A stretch of 64,000 bases of DNA from Haloglomus halophilum (GTDB lineage Archaea; Halobacteriota; Halobacteria; Halobacteriales; Haloarculaceae): contig NZ_CP101166.1 of the NCBI RefSeq assembly GCF_024298885.1, positions 2,603,149 to 2,667,148 on the forward strand, given 5' to 3'. The notes beneath the pieces were generated by a model. The model saw only the letters and a program-made list of their open reading frames with translations, had not been told where the DNA came from and did no database searches. This document shows positions 1-9,401 of this stretch, one piece after another (position 1 is the first letter of the stretch; each line of letters starts with the position of its first letter). The translations under genes and the position numbers were made by a program.

Positions 1-792
1 AACGCAAAGCGCATCGTCGAGGCCACGAACCTGCCGGTCGTCGCCGACTGTGACACCGGCTACGGTGGCATCCACAACGTCCGCCGAGCGGTCCGCGAGT
101 ACGAGAAGGCCGGCGTCGCCGCCGTCCACATCGAGGACCAGACGACCCCGAAGCGCTGTGGCCACATCGCCGGCAAGAAGATCGTCCCGCGTGACGAGGC
201 GAAGGCCCGGTTCGAGGCCGCCGTCGACGCGAAGCAGGACGAGGACACCATCATCATCGCCCGCACCGACGCGTACGGCTCCGCCAACGGTGACTGGGAG
301 GAGCACCTCGAGCGCGGCCGGATGTACGCCGACGCCGGCGTCGACCTGGTCTGGCCCGAGATGCCGGACCCGTCCCGCGATGACGCCGTCGAGTACGCCG
401 AGACCATCCACGAGACCCACCCGGACCTGCAGCTGGCGTTCAACTACTCCAGCTCGTTCGCGTGGTCCGAGGAGGAGGACCCGCTCACGTTCCAGGAGCT
501 GGGTGACCTCGGTTACCAGTACATCTTCATCACCCTCTACGCCCTGCACAGCGGTGCGCACGCGGTCTACGAGGACATGAAGAACATCTCGGAGAACGAC
601 GAGGAAGCGCAGTGGGACCTCGAGGACCGCTACCTCGGCCACGAGACCGAGAGCCACCACGAGCTCTCGTTCGTCTCGCGGTTCCAGGACATCGAGGCGC
701 AGTTCGACCCCGAGGCCAAGCAGCGGATGGAGGAGTCCGCCGGCTTCACCGAGGAGGAGTCGGACCCGCTGACCTCGAACGACGACGACTGA
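1..792 (+). CDS. aceA: Isocitrate lyase (5' end outside window)
   Basis: The reading frame is open from base 1 and ends at a TGA at 790-792, giving the C-terminal 263 residues of an isocitrate lyase/PEP mutase superfamily enzyme. The signature KRCGH is present near residue 51, preceded by the metal-site stretch DCDTGYGG and followed by the ARTDA motif. These are diagnostic of the family. Isocitrate lyase splits isocitrate into succinate and glyoxylate in the glyoxylate bypass, used for growth on acetate or fatty acids. Methylisocitrate lyase is the main alternative, but KRCGH favours isocitrate lyase. The N-terminus and promoter lie upstream of the window. A pyrimidine-rich run just after the stop (about 820-832) may end transcription. 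Confidence 0.88.
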   Translation, partial: NAKRIVEATNLPVVADCDTGYGGIHNVRRAVREYEKAGVAAVHIEDQTTPKRCGHIAGKKIVPRDEAKARFEAAVDAKQDEDTIIIARTDAYGSANGDWEEHLERGRMYADAGVDLVWPEMPDPSRDDAVEYAETIHETHPDLQLAFNYSSSFAWSEEEDPLTFQELGDLGYQYIFITLYALHSGAHAVYEDMKNISENDEEAQWDLEDRYLGHETESHHELSFVSRFQDIEAQFDPEAKQRMEESAGFTEEESDPLTSNDDD

Positions 793-945
793 TTCCGTCG
801 TAATCCGCGGTCTATTGCGATCCTTTTCTTCACCCGCTCGTCAGTGGCTTCTTTCGGTTGAAATCTCGGAGGTTCAGGTCGTGCTCTAGCTGTTTCCTCA
901 TGATCCATCCGCCCACGAACACCCGGCCGTTCGGACCCCGGACCT

Positions 946-2382
946 ATGGCCCATCCCATCGTCGCCACCACCATGTTCGACCAGCACGCCGATTCCGACC
1001 CGCTCGTCCGGGCGCTGGCGGGGCGGGCGTTCGCCGACCCGTTCCCGTGGCGGTTCCTCACACGCGTCGCCGAGATTCCGGACCGACTCGGCGGCTCGGC
1101 CGGGGAGCGCCGTGCGGCCGACCTCGCCCGCGAGGCGCTCCCCGGCGAGCCCACGCTCCAGTCGTTCCCCATCGAGCGCTGGGCGCGGGGCCGGACCGAC
1201 CTGACTGTGGCCGTCGACCGTCCGGATGGCACCGTCGAGCGCTCGTTCGAAGCCGTCGCGCTCCCGTACTCGCCCGCCGGGACGGTCGAGGCCCCGCTCG
1301 TCGACGTGGGGTACGGGACGGAGGCCGAGATCGCGGACGCGCCCCTCGACGGGGCCATCGCGGTCGCACGCACGGACAGCCCCGACGACGGCCGGTTCGT
1401 CCACCGGATGGAGACGTACGGCCACGCCGTCGACGCGGGAGCCGTCGCGTTCCTGTTCGTCAACCACGTCCCCGGGCAGTTGCCGCCGACCGGGTCGCTC
1501 CGGTTCGGGGGGTCGGGCGCGGTTCCGGGCGTCGGCGTCTCCTGGGAGACGGGCGCCTGGCTGACGGACTACGCGGACGGCGACGGTGACTCGCCGTCGG
1601 CCACCGCCCGGCTTGCCGTCGAGGCCACCACCGAGCGGGCCGAGAGCCGCAACGTCGTGGCGCACCTCGGCCCCGACACCGACGAGCGCGTGGTCATGGT
1701 CGCCCATCTCGACGCACACGACATCGCGGAGGGGGCACTCGACAACGGCGCCGGACTCACCGTGGCCGTGACGGCCGCGCGCCTGCTCGCGGCGGTCGCC
1801 GACGACCCGGACGCTCCCGATCCCGGTCTCGAACGGGGAGTCACCGTCGCGGCGGTCGGGTGCGAGGAGACGGGCCTGCTCGGGAGCGAGGCGCTGGCAG
1901 ACCGACTCGACGTCGAGCACGTCCACGCGGTCTGCAACGTCGACGGGGCCGGGCGCGCCCGCGACCTGCGGGCGTTCACGCACGGGTCCGGAGCGGTCGA
2001 GTCGCTCGCGCGTGACGTGACCGACGCCGCCGGGGCGCCGCTCCACGTCGAATCGACGCCGCATCCGTACAGCGACCACTGGCCGTTCCTCCGGGCGGGG
2101 GTGCCCGCTCTCCAGTTGCACAGCCGGCCACCGACGGGCGGTGAGGGGCCTGGTGGTGGCGTCCGCGGCCGTGGCTACACCCACACGCGCGCCGACACGC
2201 GGGACAAGGTCGATGCCCGGGACCTCCGGAGCCACGCGGTCCTGACCGCGCTGCTCGTACGTTCGCTGACGCGCCGGGATCTGCCGCGCCGGGACCCGGC
2301 CGAGGTCGCGGTCGAGCTACGGGATGCCGGTGCCGAGCCGGGGATGCGCGCGGCCGGCATCTGGCCTGCACGCTGGGACTGA
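946..2382 (+). CDS. M28 family zinc aminopeptidase
   Basis: A 478-residue protein with a complete set of M28 metal ligands visible in order: AHLDAHD (His and Asp), DNGAG, GCEETG (the Glu pair), CNVDG (Asp) and PYSDHWPF (last His). It is likely a two-zinc exo-peptidase. No signal peptide is seen, so a cytoplasmic role in peptide turnover is the simplest view. The region between about residues 90 and 230 resembles the PA-type insert found in some M28 enzymes. The start is uncertain: the ATG at 946 is used here, but the ATG at 973 (MFDQHADSD) would also fit and begins nearer the conserved part. The gene converges on truA with a gap of 72 bp. Confidence 0.8.
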   Translation: MAHPIVATTMFDQHADSDPLVRALAGRAFADPFPWRFLTRVAEIPDRLGGSAGERRAADLAREALPGEPTLQSFPIERWARGRTDLTVAVDRPDGTVERSFEAVALPYSPAGTVEAPLVDVGYGTEAEIADAPLDGAIAVARTDSPDDGRFVHRMETYGHAVDAGAVAFLFVNHVPGQLPPTGSLRFGGSGAVPGVGVSWETGAWLTDYADGDGDSPSATARLAVEATTERAESRNVVAHLGPDTDERVVMVAHLDAHDIAEGALDNGAGLTVAVTAARLLAAVADDPDAPDPGLERGVTVAAVGCEETGLLGSEALADRLDVEHVHAVCNVDGAGRARDLRAFTHGSGAVESLARDVTDAAGAPLHVESTPHPYSDHWPFLRAGVPALQLHSRPPTGGEGPGGGVRGRGYTHTRADTRDKVDARDLRSHAVLTALLVRSLTRRDLPRRDPAEVAVELRDAGAEPGMRAAGIWPARWD

Positions 2383-2454
2383 CCGGGGGAAGGAACTTGC
2401 TCGTGGCCGCGCCCACTACGCGGGTCGAGGCCGTCGCCGTCGCGGCGCCACCCG

Positions 2455-3330
2455 TCAGGGGTCCCGCGAGGCACCGCGGCGCAACTGCGCGGCGACCCGC
2501 GCCCCCGTCGTCCGCTCGACCCGCCGGCGCTCGAACACCGTCCATGCGGTCGCCGCGGCCTGCTGGTCGACGGCGAACTCCAGGTCCGGGTAGTTGACCG
2601 CGACGAGGACCAGCGGCTCCGGCGGCGCGGCCGCGATGCCCTCGGGCCCGGCCAGTGGTTCGTCGTCGAGGGCGCGGTCGACGAACGCGAGGTCGCGCTC
2701 GCCCGCGCCCACGGCCGCGAGGAGGCCGGCAATCCGGCGGACGCACTCGCGAGGGAAGCCATCCGCCCGCGCCCGGAGCCGGAGGTACGCGCCGTCCCGG
2801 GTGGCCGACAGCGAGAGGTCCCGGCGCGTCCCGTCGCCCCGCGGGTCGGCGCTCAGGTTGTGCAGGTCGACCTCGCCGGAGAGGCGCTCGCACGCACGGT
2901 CGACCGCGTCGTCGTCGGCCTCGGGAGCGTGGAGGTGGTACTCGTACTCGCGCTCGCGTGCGTCGTGGGTCGCGTGGAAGTCCGCGGGCGCGTCGGCGCT
3001 CGCCCACGCGCGGATGTCGTCGGGCAGTTCGCCACAGAACGCGCGCGGTGTCAGCCAGTCGGGCGCGTCGAACGCGACGGTCTGGGCGACGGCCGAGACG
3101 CCGCGGTCGGTGCGGCCGGCGGCGGCCCACCCCGTCGGGGTCTCGCGACTGTCGCCGGCCGGACGCGGGTCGCCGTCGAGGACGCCGAGCCGACAGCACG
3201 CGTCCAGGAGCGTGTCCTCGACGGTGTCACCGTGCGGCTGGCGCTGGAAGCCCCGATAGGTCGTTCCGTCGTAGGCCACCCGGAACGCGCGGCGGGTGCG
3301 CGCCTCGGTGTCCCCGTCCGTGTCGGTCAC
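2455..3330 (-). CDS. truA: tRNA pseudouridine synthase A
   Basis: A 291-residue TruA that makes pseudouridine in the anticodon arm of tRNAs. The N-terminus AFRVAYDGTTYRGFQ and the catalytic motif GRTDRGV, holding the essential Asp, are clear, and the C-terminal LxGPEG-type region is present. The open frame extends much further upstream, but homology begins just after a GTG at 3330 (VTDTDGDTEART), which is taken as the start. The gene is divergent from the nucleotidyltransferase at 3391 with only 60 bp between them. A short A/T tract in that gap (CCAAAAC near 3352-3358) is the only promoter-like sequence. Confidence 0.9.
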   Translation of the reverse strand: MTDTDGDTEARTRRAFRVAYDGTTYRGFQRQPHGDTVEDTLLDACCRLGVLDGDPRPAGDSRETPTGWAAAGRTDRGVSAVAQTVAFDAPDWLTPRAFCGELPDDIRAWASADAPADFHATHDAREREYEYHLHAPEADDDAVDRACERLSGEVDLHNLSADPRGDGTRRDLSLSATRDGAYLRLRARADGFPRECVRRIAGLLAAVGAGERDLAFVDRALDDEPLAGPEGIAAAPPEPLVLVAVNYPDLEFAVDQQAAATAWTVFERRRVERTTGARVAAQLRRGASRDP

Positions 3331-3390
3331 GTCCGGGGTTCGGAGTACGGCCCCAAAACTGGCTTGCCCCGGGCCGCCGTCACGCCGGCC

Positions 3391-4197
3391 GTGCAGGCTG
3401 TCATCCCCGCTGCCGGCCGCGGGACGCGGATGGGGCCACTCACGGAACGGCGTCCGAAACCCCTCGTCCCGGTCGCCAGCCGCCCGCTCCTCGCGCACGC
3501 ACTCGACGCGGTCCGGCCCGTGGTCGACCGCGGGGCGTCTCCGACGCCCCGGGCGAACGGCGAAGCCGTGAGCGAGGCCGTCGTCGTGGTCGGCTACCGC
3601 GGCGAACGCATCCGTGAACGGTTCGGCGATACCTTCGAGGGACTCCCGCTGACCTACGCCGAGCAACCCGAGCAGCGTGGGCTGGCCGACGCCCTGGCGT
3701 GTGCCGAATCAGCCGTCGACGGGCCGTTCGTCCACCTGAACGCCGACAACGTCTTCGGCGCCGACCCGGGTGGCGCGGCGAACGTCCGCCGGCTGGTCGC
3801 GCGCCGGCGCGAGACGGACGCCGACGCCGTACTTCTTGTCGAGCGTGTCTCCCGTGCGGCCGCGCGCCGGGTCGGTGTCGTGACGACCGACGACGCGGGG
3901 CGGGTGCGCGACGTGGTGGAGAAACCGGATTCGCCGCCCTCTCGGCTGGTGCAGACCGGCTGTTTCGTGTTCACGCCCGCGATATTCGAGGCGTGTCGCG
4001 CAATCGAGCCGGCCGACACGGGCGAGGTGGAACTGTCGGACGCCATCGCGCGGCTCGCGCGCGAGGGGCGCGTTGAGACGGTCCGGCTGCAGGGGTGGCG
4101 CGGCAACGTCAACACGCCCCGAGACCGTGCGGTCGTCGAGGCGCGACTGGCCGGCGAGCGCGTCCGTCGGGCGTCGAGCGACCGTCTCGACCGCTGA
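3391..4197 (+). CDS. Sugar-phosphate nucleotidyltransferase
   Basis: A 268-residue NTP-transferase that probably joins a sugar-1-phosphate to UTP or dTTP to make an activated sugar. The start motif AVIPAAGRGTRMGPLTE and the following RRPKPLVP are the nucleotide-binding signature. LNADNVFG carries the metal-binding Asp, and VVEKPDSP is the sugar-site motif. Homology starts at the GTG at 3391, so the longer open frame upstream is rejected. A haloarchaeal UTP-glucose-1-phosphate uridylyltransferase-like enzyme is the best guess; the substrate cannot be read from the sequence. Such enzymes feed N-glycosylation of S-layer and other surface proteins. It stands alone rather than in a glycosylation cluster. 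Confidence 0.82.
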   Translation: MQAVIPAAGRGTRMGPLTERRPKPLVPVASRPLLAHALDAVRPVVDRGASPTPRANGEAVSEAVVVVGYRGERIRERFGDTFEGLPLTYAEQPEQRGLADALACAESAVDGPFVHLNADNVFGADPGGAANVRRLVARRRETDADAVLLVERVSRAAARRVGVVTTDDAGRVRDVVEKPDSPPSRLVQTGCFVFTPAIFEACRAIEPADTGEVELSDAIARLAREGRVETVRLQGWRGNVNTPRDRAVVEARLAGERVRRASSDRLDR

Positions 4198-4263
4198 AAC
4201 CGCACGACGCCGCCGGGGCGCGGTGGCCGCGGGATTCAATACTCCCCACGCCAATCCCGGGGT

Positions 4264-5016
4264 ATGGACCCCGCGGTGCTCCGGGACGACATGGTCGACA
4301 GCCTCGAACACGAGGCCAAGCGGTGCGTCCGTTCGGAGGCCGTGAGTGTCGCGATGCGCGAGGTGCCGCGCGAGGCGTTTCTGGACGACGAGCGCGCCGC
4401 GTACGCCGACCGCTCGTTCGAGCGCCATGGGACCCGGGTGCTGGCGCCCTCGACGGCTGCCCGACTGGTGGAGGCACTCGCGCTCGAGTCGGGCGACGAG
4501 GTGCTCGTCGTCGGTGCCGGCGTCGGCTACACGGCCGCGGTCTGTGCGGAACTCGCCGGTGCGCGCCACGTCCACGCCGTCGATATCGACCGGCGGCTGG
4601 TGTACGAGGCGCGCTCGAACCTCGCGGATGCGGGCTACGGCGAGGTGCTGGTCGACTGCCGTGACGGTGCCGACGGCCTCCCCGAGTACGCCCCCTACGA
4701 CCGCGTTCTGGTGGAGGCGGCGGCCATCGAACCGCCGCGCCGGCTGGTTCGGCAACTCGCCGCGGACGGCCGGCTGGTGCTTCCGCTGGGCGGCGGCGAG
4801 CAGACCCTCTCCGTGGTGACGCCGGACGGCCCGGGCGGCGAGGTGGTCGAGCGCCTCGGGACGACGGCGTTCGCGCCGATGCTGGTCGAGGGCGAGCAGG
4901 CCACGACGGTCGAGCGCAATCGGACCGTCCGCGAGGACCGCGAACACGCCCAGCGCGCGGCCGAACGGCGGAAGGGCTGGGAGCAGGAGTGGATCGACTG
5001 GGACCGGGAGCTGTGA
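4264..5016 (+). CDS. pcm: Protein-L-isoaspartate O-methyltransferase-like
   Basis: A 250-residue SAM-dependent methyltransferase of the PCMT family, which starts repair of isoaspartyl residues in aged proteins. The SAM-binding motif VLVVGAGVGYTAAV lies near residue 80, preceded by the APSTAARLVEAL helix, where the family usually has a PH-M motif. VDIDRRL, and the RLVLPLGGGEQ block near residue 178, complete the fold. The C-terminus is an acidic and basic helix. A weak TATA-like TCAATACT lies about 30 bp before the ATG. The substrate motif is less canonical than in bacterial enzymes, so another small-molecule or protein target is possible. Confidence 0.75.
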   Translation: MDPAVLRDDMVDSLEHEAKRCVRSEAVSVAMREVPREAFLDDERAAYADRSFERHGTRVLAPSTAARLVEALALESGDEVLVVGAGVGYTAAVCAELAGARHVHAVDIDRRLVYEARSNLADAGYGEVLVDCRDGADGLPEYAPYDRVLVEAAAIEPPRRLVRQLAADGRLVLPLGGGEQTLSVVTPDGPGGEVVERLGTTAFAPMLVEGEQATTVERNRTVREDREHAQRAAERRKGWEQEWIDWDREL

Positions 5017-5108
5017 GTAACTTTCTTATCTATTCGTTTGTGGTACTGATTGATTCAAAAAGTCCGAGTGGCTGAGATTATTCGTTTATCCGGTTCGTAT
5101 ACCCCTCC

Positions 5109-5533
5109 GAAGCCCTCGCGCTCTCGGCCTTCGAACCCGCCAGGACCGCGCGTGGGTCAGTCGGGCCGTGGACCTCACGCCTCCCCAACCGCTTGCAGTG
5201 CTCGCTCCCTGCGGTCGCTGCGCGCTTCAGCCCTCGCACGGTGCCGACGGCTGGCCTGCGGCACAGCCGCCAGCGCGCGCCAGGTTGACTGACGGGGATG
5301 CGCGACCTGCCACAATCCACGGGCCGGGAGCGCGTGGTTCGCGGCTTGCCCGCGAACCCGCGCGACCTGGGGAAGGGCGGGGCCGTCGCGCCCGCGATGC
5401 GTTCCACGCTCCTGGCGGACTCGAAGGGCGAGCGCTCTGGACGAAGCACGCCGACGCAAGCACCGCAGGGAGCGAACGCAGTGAGCGACCGAGGCGCGCA
5501 GCGAGGCGCACGAGTCCAGAGTGCGAGGGCTTC
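5109..5533 (+). repeat. Long inverted-repeat element, copy 1
   Basis: This 425-bp element fills most of the gene-free stretch between the isoaspartate methyltransferase and the ATP synthase genes. It is bounded by inverted ends GAAGCCCTCGCGCTCTC (5109-5125) and its complement at 5517-5533, matching at 15 of 17 positions. Inside, 5126-5145 pairs with 5410-5429 (17 of 20), and GCGCTCTGGAC at 5431-5441 pairs with 5514-5524. Related copies occur at 57653-58161 (full) and 33943-34137 (left part). No credible gene lies inside; translated frames are only repeat shadows. The flanks 5017-5108 and 5534-5624 hold no gene. Confidence 0.8.
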
Positions 5534-5621
5534 GTAGGTGGTTCTGCCATCGTCGATGTCGTGAGAGCGCACGAGGAATCCAGGGCCGTCCCCGTCCATC
5601 CCGGACTCGCGGTTTCGCAAC

Positions 5622-5636
5622 TACCAAATACGCCCT
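5622..5636 (+). promoter_or_regulatory. Possible promoter of the ATP synthase operon
   Basis: An A-rich, TATA-like CAAATAC centred near 5628 lies about 32 bp before the ATG of subunit H. That is the spacing expected for a haloarchaeal promoter with a very short leader. The match is weak. Confidence 0.4.
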
Positions 5637-5659
5637 TTCCGAAGTCCCCACCGATAGAC

Positions 5660-5992
5660 ATGGCCAGGCCGGAAGTTCTCGACCGAGTCAAGGAGGCCGA
5701 GCGTGAGGCCGACGAGATCGTCGAAGAGGCGGAGGCCGACCGCGAGGAGCAGATCGACGAGGCCCGGGCGCGGGCCGAGGAGATCCGCGAGGAGGCTCGC
5801 GAGGCGGCACAGGATATGAAGGATGAACGCCTCGCGGACGCCCGCGGGGAGATCGAGGAGGAGCGCGAGGCCATCATCGCGGAGGGCGAGGCCGACCGCG
5901 AGAAACTGCAGGCTCGCGCTCGTGACCGGAAGGAGGAGGCGGTCGAACACGTGGTGGACCTGTTCGAGGAGGCGGTCGATGCTCAGACCTGA
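5660..5992 (+). CDS. atpH: A-type ATP synthase subunit H
   Basis: A 110-residue, almost wholly charged coiled-coil protein (MARPEVLDRVKEAEREADE...). Subunit H pairs with subunit E to form the peripheral stalk that holds the catalytic head of the archaeal ATP synthase. Length, composition and position as first gene of the operon fit. The frame is open far upstream into the repeat, but the ATG at 5660 begins the family-like sequence. It overlaps subunit I by 14 bp, so translation of the two is probably coupled. Confidence 0.88.
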   Translation: MARPEVLDRVKEAEREADEIVEEAEADREEQIDEARARAEEIREEAREAAQDMKDERLADARGEIEEEREAIIAEGEADREKLQARARDRKEEAVEHVVDLFEEAVDAQT

Positions 5993-8243
5993 GAAGATGG
6001 GCCGGGTCTCGGTAACGGGATCCAAAGCAGTTCTCGACGACGTGGTCGAGACGGCCCACGACCTCAACCTGCTCCACCTCACCGAGTACGACGGTGGCTG
6101 GGAGGGCTTCGAGCCGGGGAACCCGAGCGAGGGCGCCGACCGCGCATCCGACGCGCTGGTGACGGTCCGCTCGCTGGAGTCCATCCTCGAGGTCGACGAG
6201 ACGGACGCCGAGGGTCAGCCCGTCCTGCCCGACGACCTCTACGCCGAGATCGAGGAGGTCCGCGAGCAGGTCAACGAGCTGGACGACCGCCGCGACGAAC
6301 TGGAGGAGGAGCTCCGGAGCGTCGAGGAGGAACTCGACGCCGTGCGTCCCTTCGTCCAGCTCGGTATCGACCTGGACCTGCTGGATGGCTACGACAACCT
6401 CTCCGTCGCGGTCGGGGAGGGTGACGAGGCGGCCGTCAGGTCGGCGATGGTCGACCAGGCTGGCGTCGACAAGCACGAGACGTTCACGAGCGAGGAGAGC
6501 GACGTGCTCGCGGTGTTCGCCTACCCCGCCGTCGATATCTCCGACGCGCTGGTGGGCGCACAGTTCACCGCGTACGAGGTTCCGGACCTCGGTGACGACG
6601 GCGAGAGCGTCAGCCCCGAGCAGTACGTCCAGCAGCTCGAGCAGCGCTACCGCGAACTCGAATCGAAGCTCGAGACCGTCGAGGACCAGCTCGACGACCT
6701 CCGCGTGGAGGTCGGCGGGTTCCTGCTGGCGGCCGAGGAGAAGCTCGCGGTGCAGGTCCAGAAGGCCGAGGCGCCGCTCTCGTTCGCGACGACGGAGAAC
6801 GCCTTCGTCGCCGAGGGCTGGCTCCCGTACGACGAGTACGTCGAACTCGCGGAGGGCCTGCAAGACGCCGTCGGGGACCACGTCGACGTGGACCTGCTGG
6901 AGGTCGCCGACTACAACGACGAGGGCCACCCGACCGACTCCGAGAACGTGGCCGGCGGCGCCGCCGGTGGTGTCGGCGAGCCGGCGGCCGCCGATGGCGG
7001 TGAGGTCGCATCCGACGGTGGCCGCGACCTGGGCCGCATTGCGGAGGCGGACGTGGCGACCGACGGCGCGGGCCCGGACGTGGCGATGAGCCACTCCACC
7101 CCGCCGGTCATCCAGGACAACCCCGGCCCGGTGAAGCCGTTCGAGGCGCTGGTCGAGGTCATCAACCGGCCGAAGTACAGCGAGCTCGACCCGTCGGTCA
7201 TCCTGTTCCTGACGTTCCCCGTCTTCTACGGGTTCATGATCGGTGACCTCGGGTACGGTATCCTGTACATGCTGCTCGGCGGTGCGCTGATGACCCAGTT
7301 CGACTCGGACATCATCCGGTCGCTGGGCGGTGTCGGCGTGCTGGCTGGCTTCTTCACCGCGATATTCGGCGTGCTGTACGGCGAGTTCTTCGGGCTGCAC
7401 CAGCTCGGAGAGATCGTCTGGGGCGGTAGCCCGCCCATCCACAAGGGGCTCATCCCCGAGTACAGCGACTACGCGCTCGGCTGGCTCGTCCTGAGCCTGC
7501 TGGCCGGCATCCTCCACCTGACTATCGGGTGGATCTTCGACTTCTACGAGAACCTCTCGCACGGGTTCAAGGACGCCATGCTGGAGTCCGGCTCCTGGCT
7601 CATGATGATGTTCGGCCTGTGGACGTGGATCTTCGCCGGCGCGAGCGGCTCCGCGCCGGACCTCATCTACGGCGCCGACAGCGTCTTCAACGGCCACCCG
7701 TTCCCGCTCGGCTTCGCCGGCTTCTCGCCGGAGATCGGCCTCGCGGGACTGGTGGTGTTCGGCGTGGGACTCGTCCTGCTCGTCGCGGGTGAGCCCATCG
7801 AGGGCGTCGAGTTCCTCAACGTGCTCGTCAACGTCCTCTCGTACACGCGGCTCGCGGCGGTCCTGCTCGCGAAGGCGGGGATGGCGTTCGTCGTCAACCT
7901 CCTGTTCTTCGGCGTGTGGGTCACCGAGACCGAGAGTGGGCCGGCGTGGCACTTCGGCATCGACCACTCGCCGCAGTACTACCTCGAACAGGGGACCTAC
8001 CACGGCCACGAGGTCACGGAGGTCATGTTCGGCGGGCTCGTCCACGGCGGTATCGGCGCCGCGCTGGGCGGCATCGTCATCCTCGTCCTCGGGCACCTGC
8101 TGGTGCTCGCGCTCGGCGTGACGAGCGCCGGCCTGCAGGCCGTGCGTCTCGAGTACGTCGAGTTCTTCGGGAAGTTCTACGAGGGCGGTGGCGACGAGTA
8201 CGAGCCGTTCGGCTACGAGACCCGGTTCGCGGGCGACGACTGA
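5979..8243 (+). CDS. atpI: A-type ATP synthase subunit I (a)
   Basis: A 754-residue membrane subunit that carries protons or sodium ions past the rotor ring. The N-terminal half (to about residue 370) is cytoplasmic with two coiled-coil stretches near residues 85-115 and 215-240. The C-terminal half has about seven to eight membrane segments, including the conserved FGFMIGDLGYG-like block and NVLSYTRLAAVLLAKAGMA, which carries the essential Arg. The start MLRPEKM is the usual one for this family. A Gly/Ala/Asp-rich linker of about 50 residues (near 325-375) joins the halves. It overlaps atpH and is followed by a 295-bp gap before atpK. Confidence 0.95.
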   Translation: MLRPEKMGRVSVTGSKAVLDDVVETAHDLNLLHLTEYDGGWEGFEPGNPSEGADRASDALVTVRSLESILEVDETDAEGQPVLPDDLYAEIEEVREQVNELDDRRDELEEELRSVEEELDAVRPFVQLGIDLDLLDGYDNLSVAVGEGDEAAVRSAMVDQAGVDKHETFTSEESDVLAVFAYPAVDISDALVGAQFTAYEVPDLGDDGESVSPEQYVQQLEQRYRELESKLETVEDQLDDLRVEVGGFLLAAEEKLAVQVQKAEAPLSFATTENAFVAEGWLPYDEYVELAEGLQDAVGDHVDVDLLEVADYNDEGHPTDSENVAGGAAGGVGEPAAADGGEVASDGGRDLGRIAEADVATDGAGPDVAMSHSTPPVIQDNPGPVKPFEALVEVINRPKYSELDPSVILFLTFPVFYGFMIGDLGYGILYMLLGGALMTQFDSDIIRSLGGVGVLAGFFTAIFGVLYGEFFGLHQLGEIVWGGSPPIHKGLIPEYSDYALGWLVLSLLAGILHLTIGWIFDFYENLSHGFKDAMLESGSWLMMMFGLWTWIFAGASGSAPDLIYGADSVFNGHPFPLGFAGFSPEIGLAGLVVFGVGLVLLVAGEPIEGVEFLNVLVNVLSYTRLAAVLLAKAGMAFVVNLLFFGVWVTETESGPAWHFGIDHSPQYYLEQGTYHGHEVTEVMFGGLVHGGIGAALGGIVILVLGHLLVLALGVTSAGLQAVRLEYVEFFGKFYEGGGDEYEPFGYETRFAGDD

Positions 8244-8465
8244 CGACCCGGTCTCGACTTCCACGGTTCTCCGGCGGACATTCTTCGAACCCTGAGACTC
8301 CGCGCCGAACCCGGCAGCTACGACTCCGGAGTTCGATATTCCGTGGATGTGTCGGGCCTAATCACAGAAATCGACCGATAGCGCCGCCGTCGACCGGTTC
8401 CCGCGGCGACGGGAGGATTCACGCCCGTGAGGCACGCTACCGTGCGCAAGACCGCGGGTGGGTTT

Positions 8466-8480
8466 GAGAAGTTTTATTGG
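8466..8480 (+). promoter_or_regulatory. Promoter upstream of atpK
   Basis: A good TATA-like stretch (GAAGTTTTATTGG) sits about 62 bp before the atpK start, inside the 295-bp gap after atpI. It would give a leader of roughly 35 nt that contains the Shine-Dalgarno-like GGAGG at 8523-8527, 11 nt before the ATG. This suggests extra transcription of the proteolipid gene, whose product is needed in many copies per complex. Confidence 0.55.
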
Positions 8481-8538
8481 CTGGCTGTCCCGATAGCCGC
8501 CTGTTCGGAAGCGACTACCCACGGAGGAACCTCAAACA

Positions 8539-8793
8539 ATGCTGGAACTCATCACGGCGCTTGTCACGTTCGTACTGCAGACCAACCCTGCCCCGGCCAT
8601 CCCGCCGACCGCCGCGGCCGCCCTCGCAGTCGGGCTCGCCGCCTTCGGTGCGGGCTACGCGGAGCGCGGTATCGGTGCCGCCGCCGTCGGCGCTATCGCC
8701 GAGGACGACGACATGTTCGGTCGCGGGCTCATCCTCACAGTGCTGCCGGAGACGCTCGTGATCCTCGCGCTGGTCGTCATCTTCGTCGTCTAA
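8539..8793 (+). CDS. atpK: A-type ATP synthase subunit K (proteolipid c)
   Basis: An 84-residue, two-helix hairpin proteolipid that forms the rotor ring. The first helix is Ala/Gly-rich (residues 24-50), the loop is acidic (AEDDDMFGRG), and the second helix carries the ion-binding Glu in LPETLVILAL. An N-terminal stretch of about 20 residues may be processed. It is preceded by its own promoter and a GGAGG site. Confidence 0.93.
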   Translation: MLELITALVTFVLQTNPAPAIPPTAAAALAVGLAAFGAGYAERGIGAAAVGAIAEDDDMFGRGLILTVLPETLVILALVVIFVV

Positions 8794-8816
8794 ACGCTCC
8801 CCCCACTTTTCGATTC

Positions 8817-9401
8817 ATGAGCCTTGATACGGTCGTAGAGGACATTCGAGACGAAGCGCGCACGCGCGCGGAGGAGATCCGCGCGGAGGGCGAGGAGCGA
8901 GCCGAGCAGATCGTCGACGAGGCGGAGGCCGACGCCGAGCAGATCGAGGCCGACGCCGAGCAGGAGGTCGAGCGGACCATCGAACAGGAGCGCGAGCAGG
9001 CCCTCTCCAGCGCGAAGCTGGAGGCCAAGCAGGAGCGACTCGAGGCCCGCCGCGAACTGCTCCAGGACGTCCGCGAGGACGTCGAGGAGGAGGTCGCCGG
9101 GCTGGAGGGCGAGCGCCGCGAGGGGCTCACCCGGACCCTGCTGGAGGCCGCCGCACCCGAGTTCGAGGACGCCGACACCGTCCGCGTCCGGGGTCGTGAG
9201 GACGACGCCGACCTGCTGGAGACGATCTGCGACGACTACGACGGCTTCGAGGTCGGCGACCCGGTCGACTGCCTCGGCGGCGTCGTGGTCGAGAGCGAGG
9301 GCTCCCGCGTCCGTGTGAACAATACGTTCGATTCGGTGCTCGACGAGGTCTGGGAGGACAACCTCCGGGCCATCTCCGAGCGCCTGTTCGAGGAGCGATG
9401 A
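8817..9401 (+). CDS. atpE: A-type ATP synthase subunit E
   Basis: A 194-residue peripheral-stalk subunit. The first 95 residues are a long acidic/basic coiled coil (DEARTRAEEIRAEGEERAEQ), and the rest is the globular domain that binds the catalytic head, with the family's GGVVVESEGSRVRVNNT block near residue 160. The ATG at 8817, 23 bp after atpK, is chosen. The stop overlaps the start of atpC (ATGA), indicating coupled translation. Confidence 0.93.
   Translation: MSLDTVVEDIRDEARTRAEEIRAEGEERAEQIVDEAEADAEQIEADAEQEVERTIEQEREQALSSAKLEAKQERLEARRELLQDVREDVEEEVAGLEGERREGLTRTLLEAAAPEFEDADTVRVRGREDDADLLETICDDYDGFEVGDPVDCLGGVVVESEGSRVRVNNTFDSVLDEVWEDNLRAISERLFEER

Noticed and set aside
5078..5620. 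A 180-codon minus-strand frame within the first long repeat
   Set aside because: Its sequence (such as GARWRLCRRPA) recurs in every repeat copy in translated form, so it reflects repeat DNA and not a gene.
5874..8264. A 796-codon frame opposite atpI on the minus strand
   Set aside because: It has no recognisable motif and mirrors the codon pattern of atpI. Long antisense frames are expected in very GC-rich DNA.
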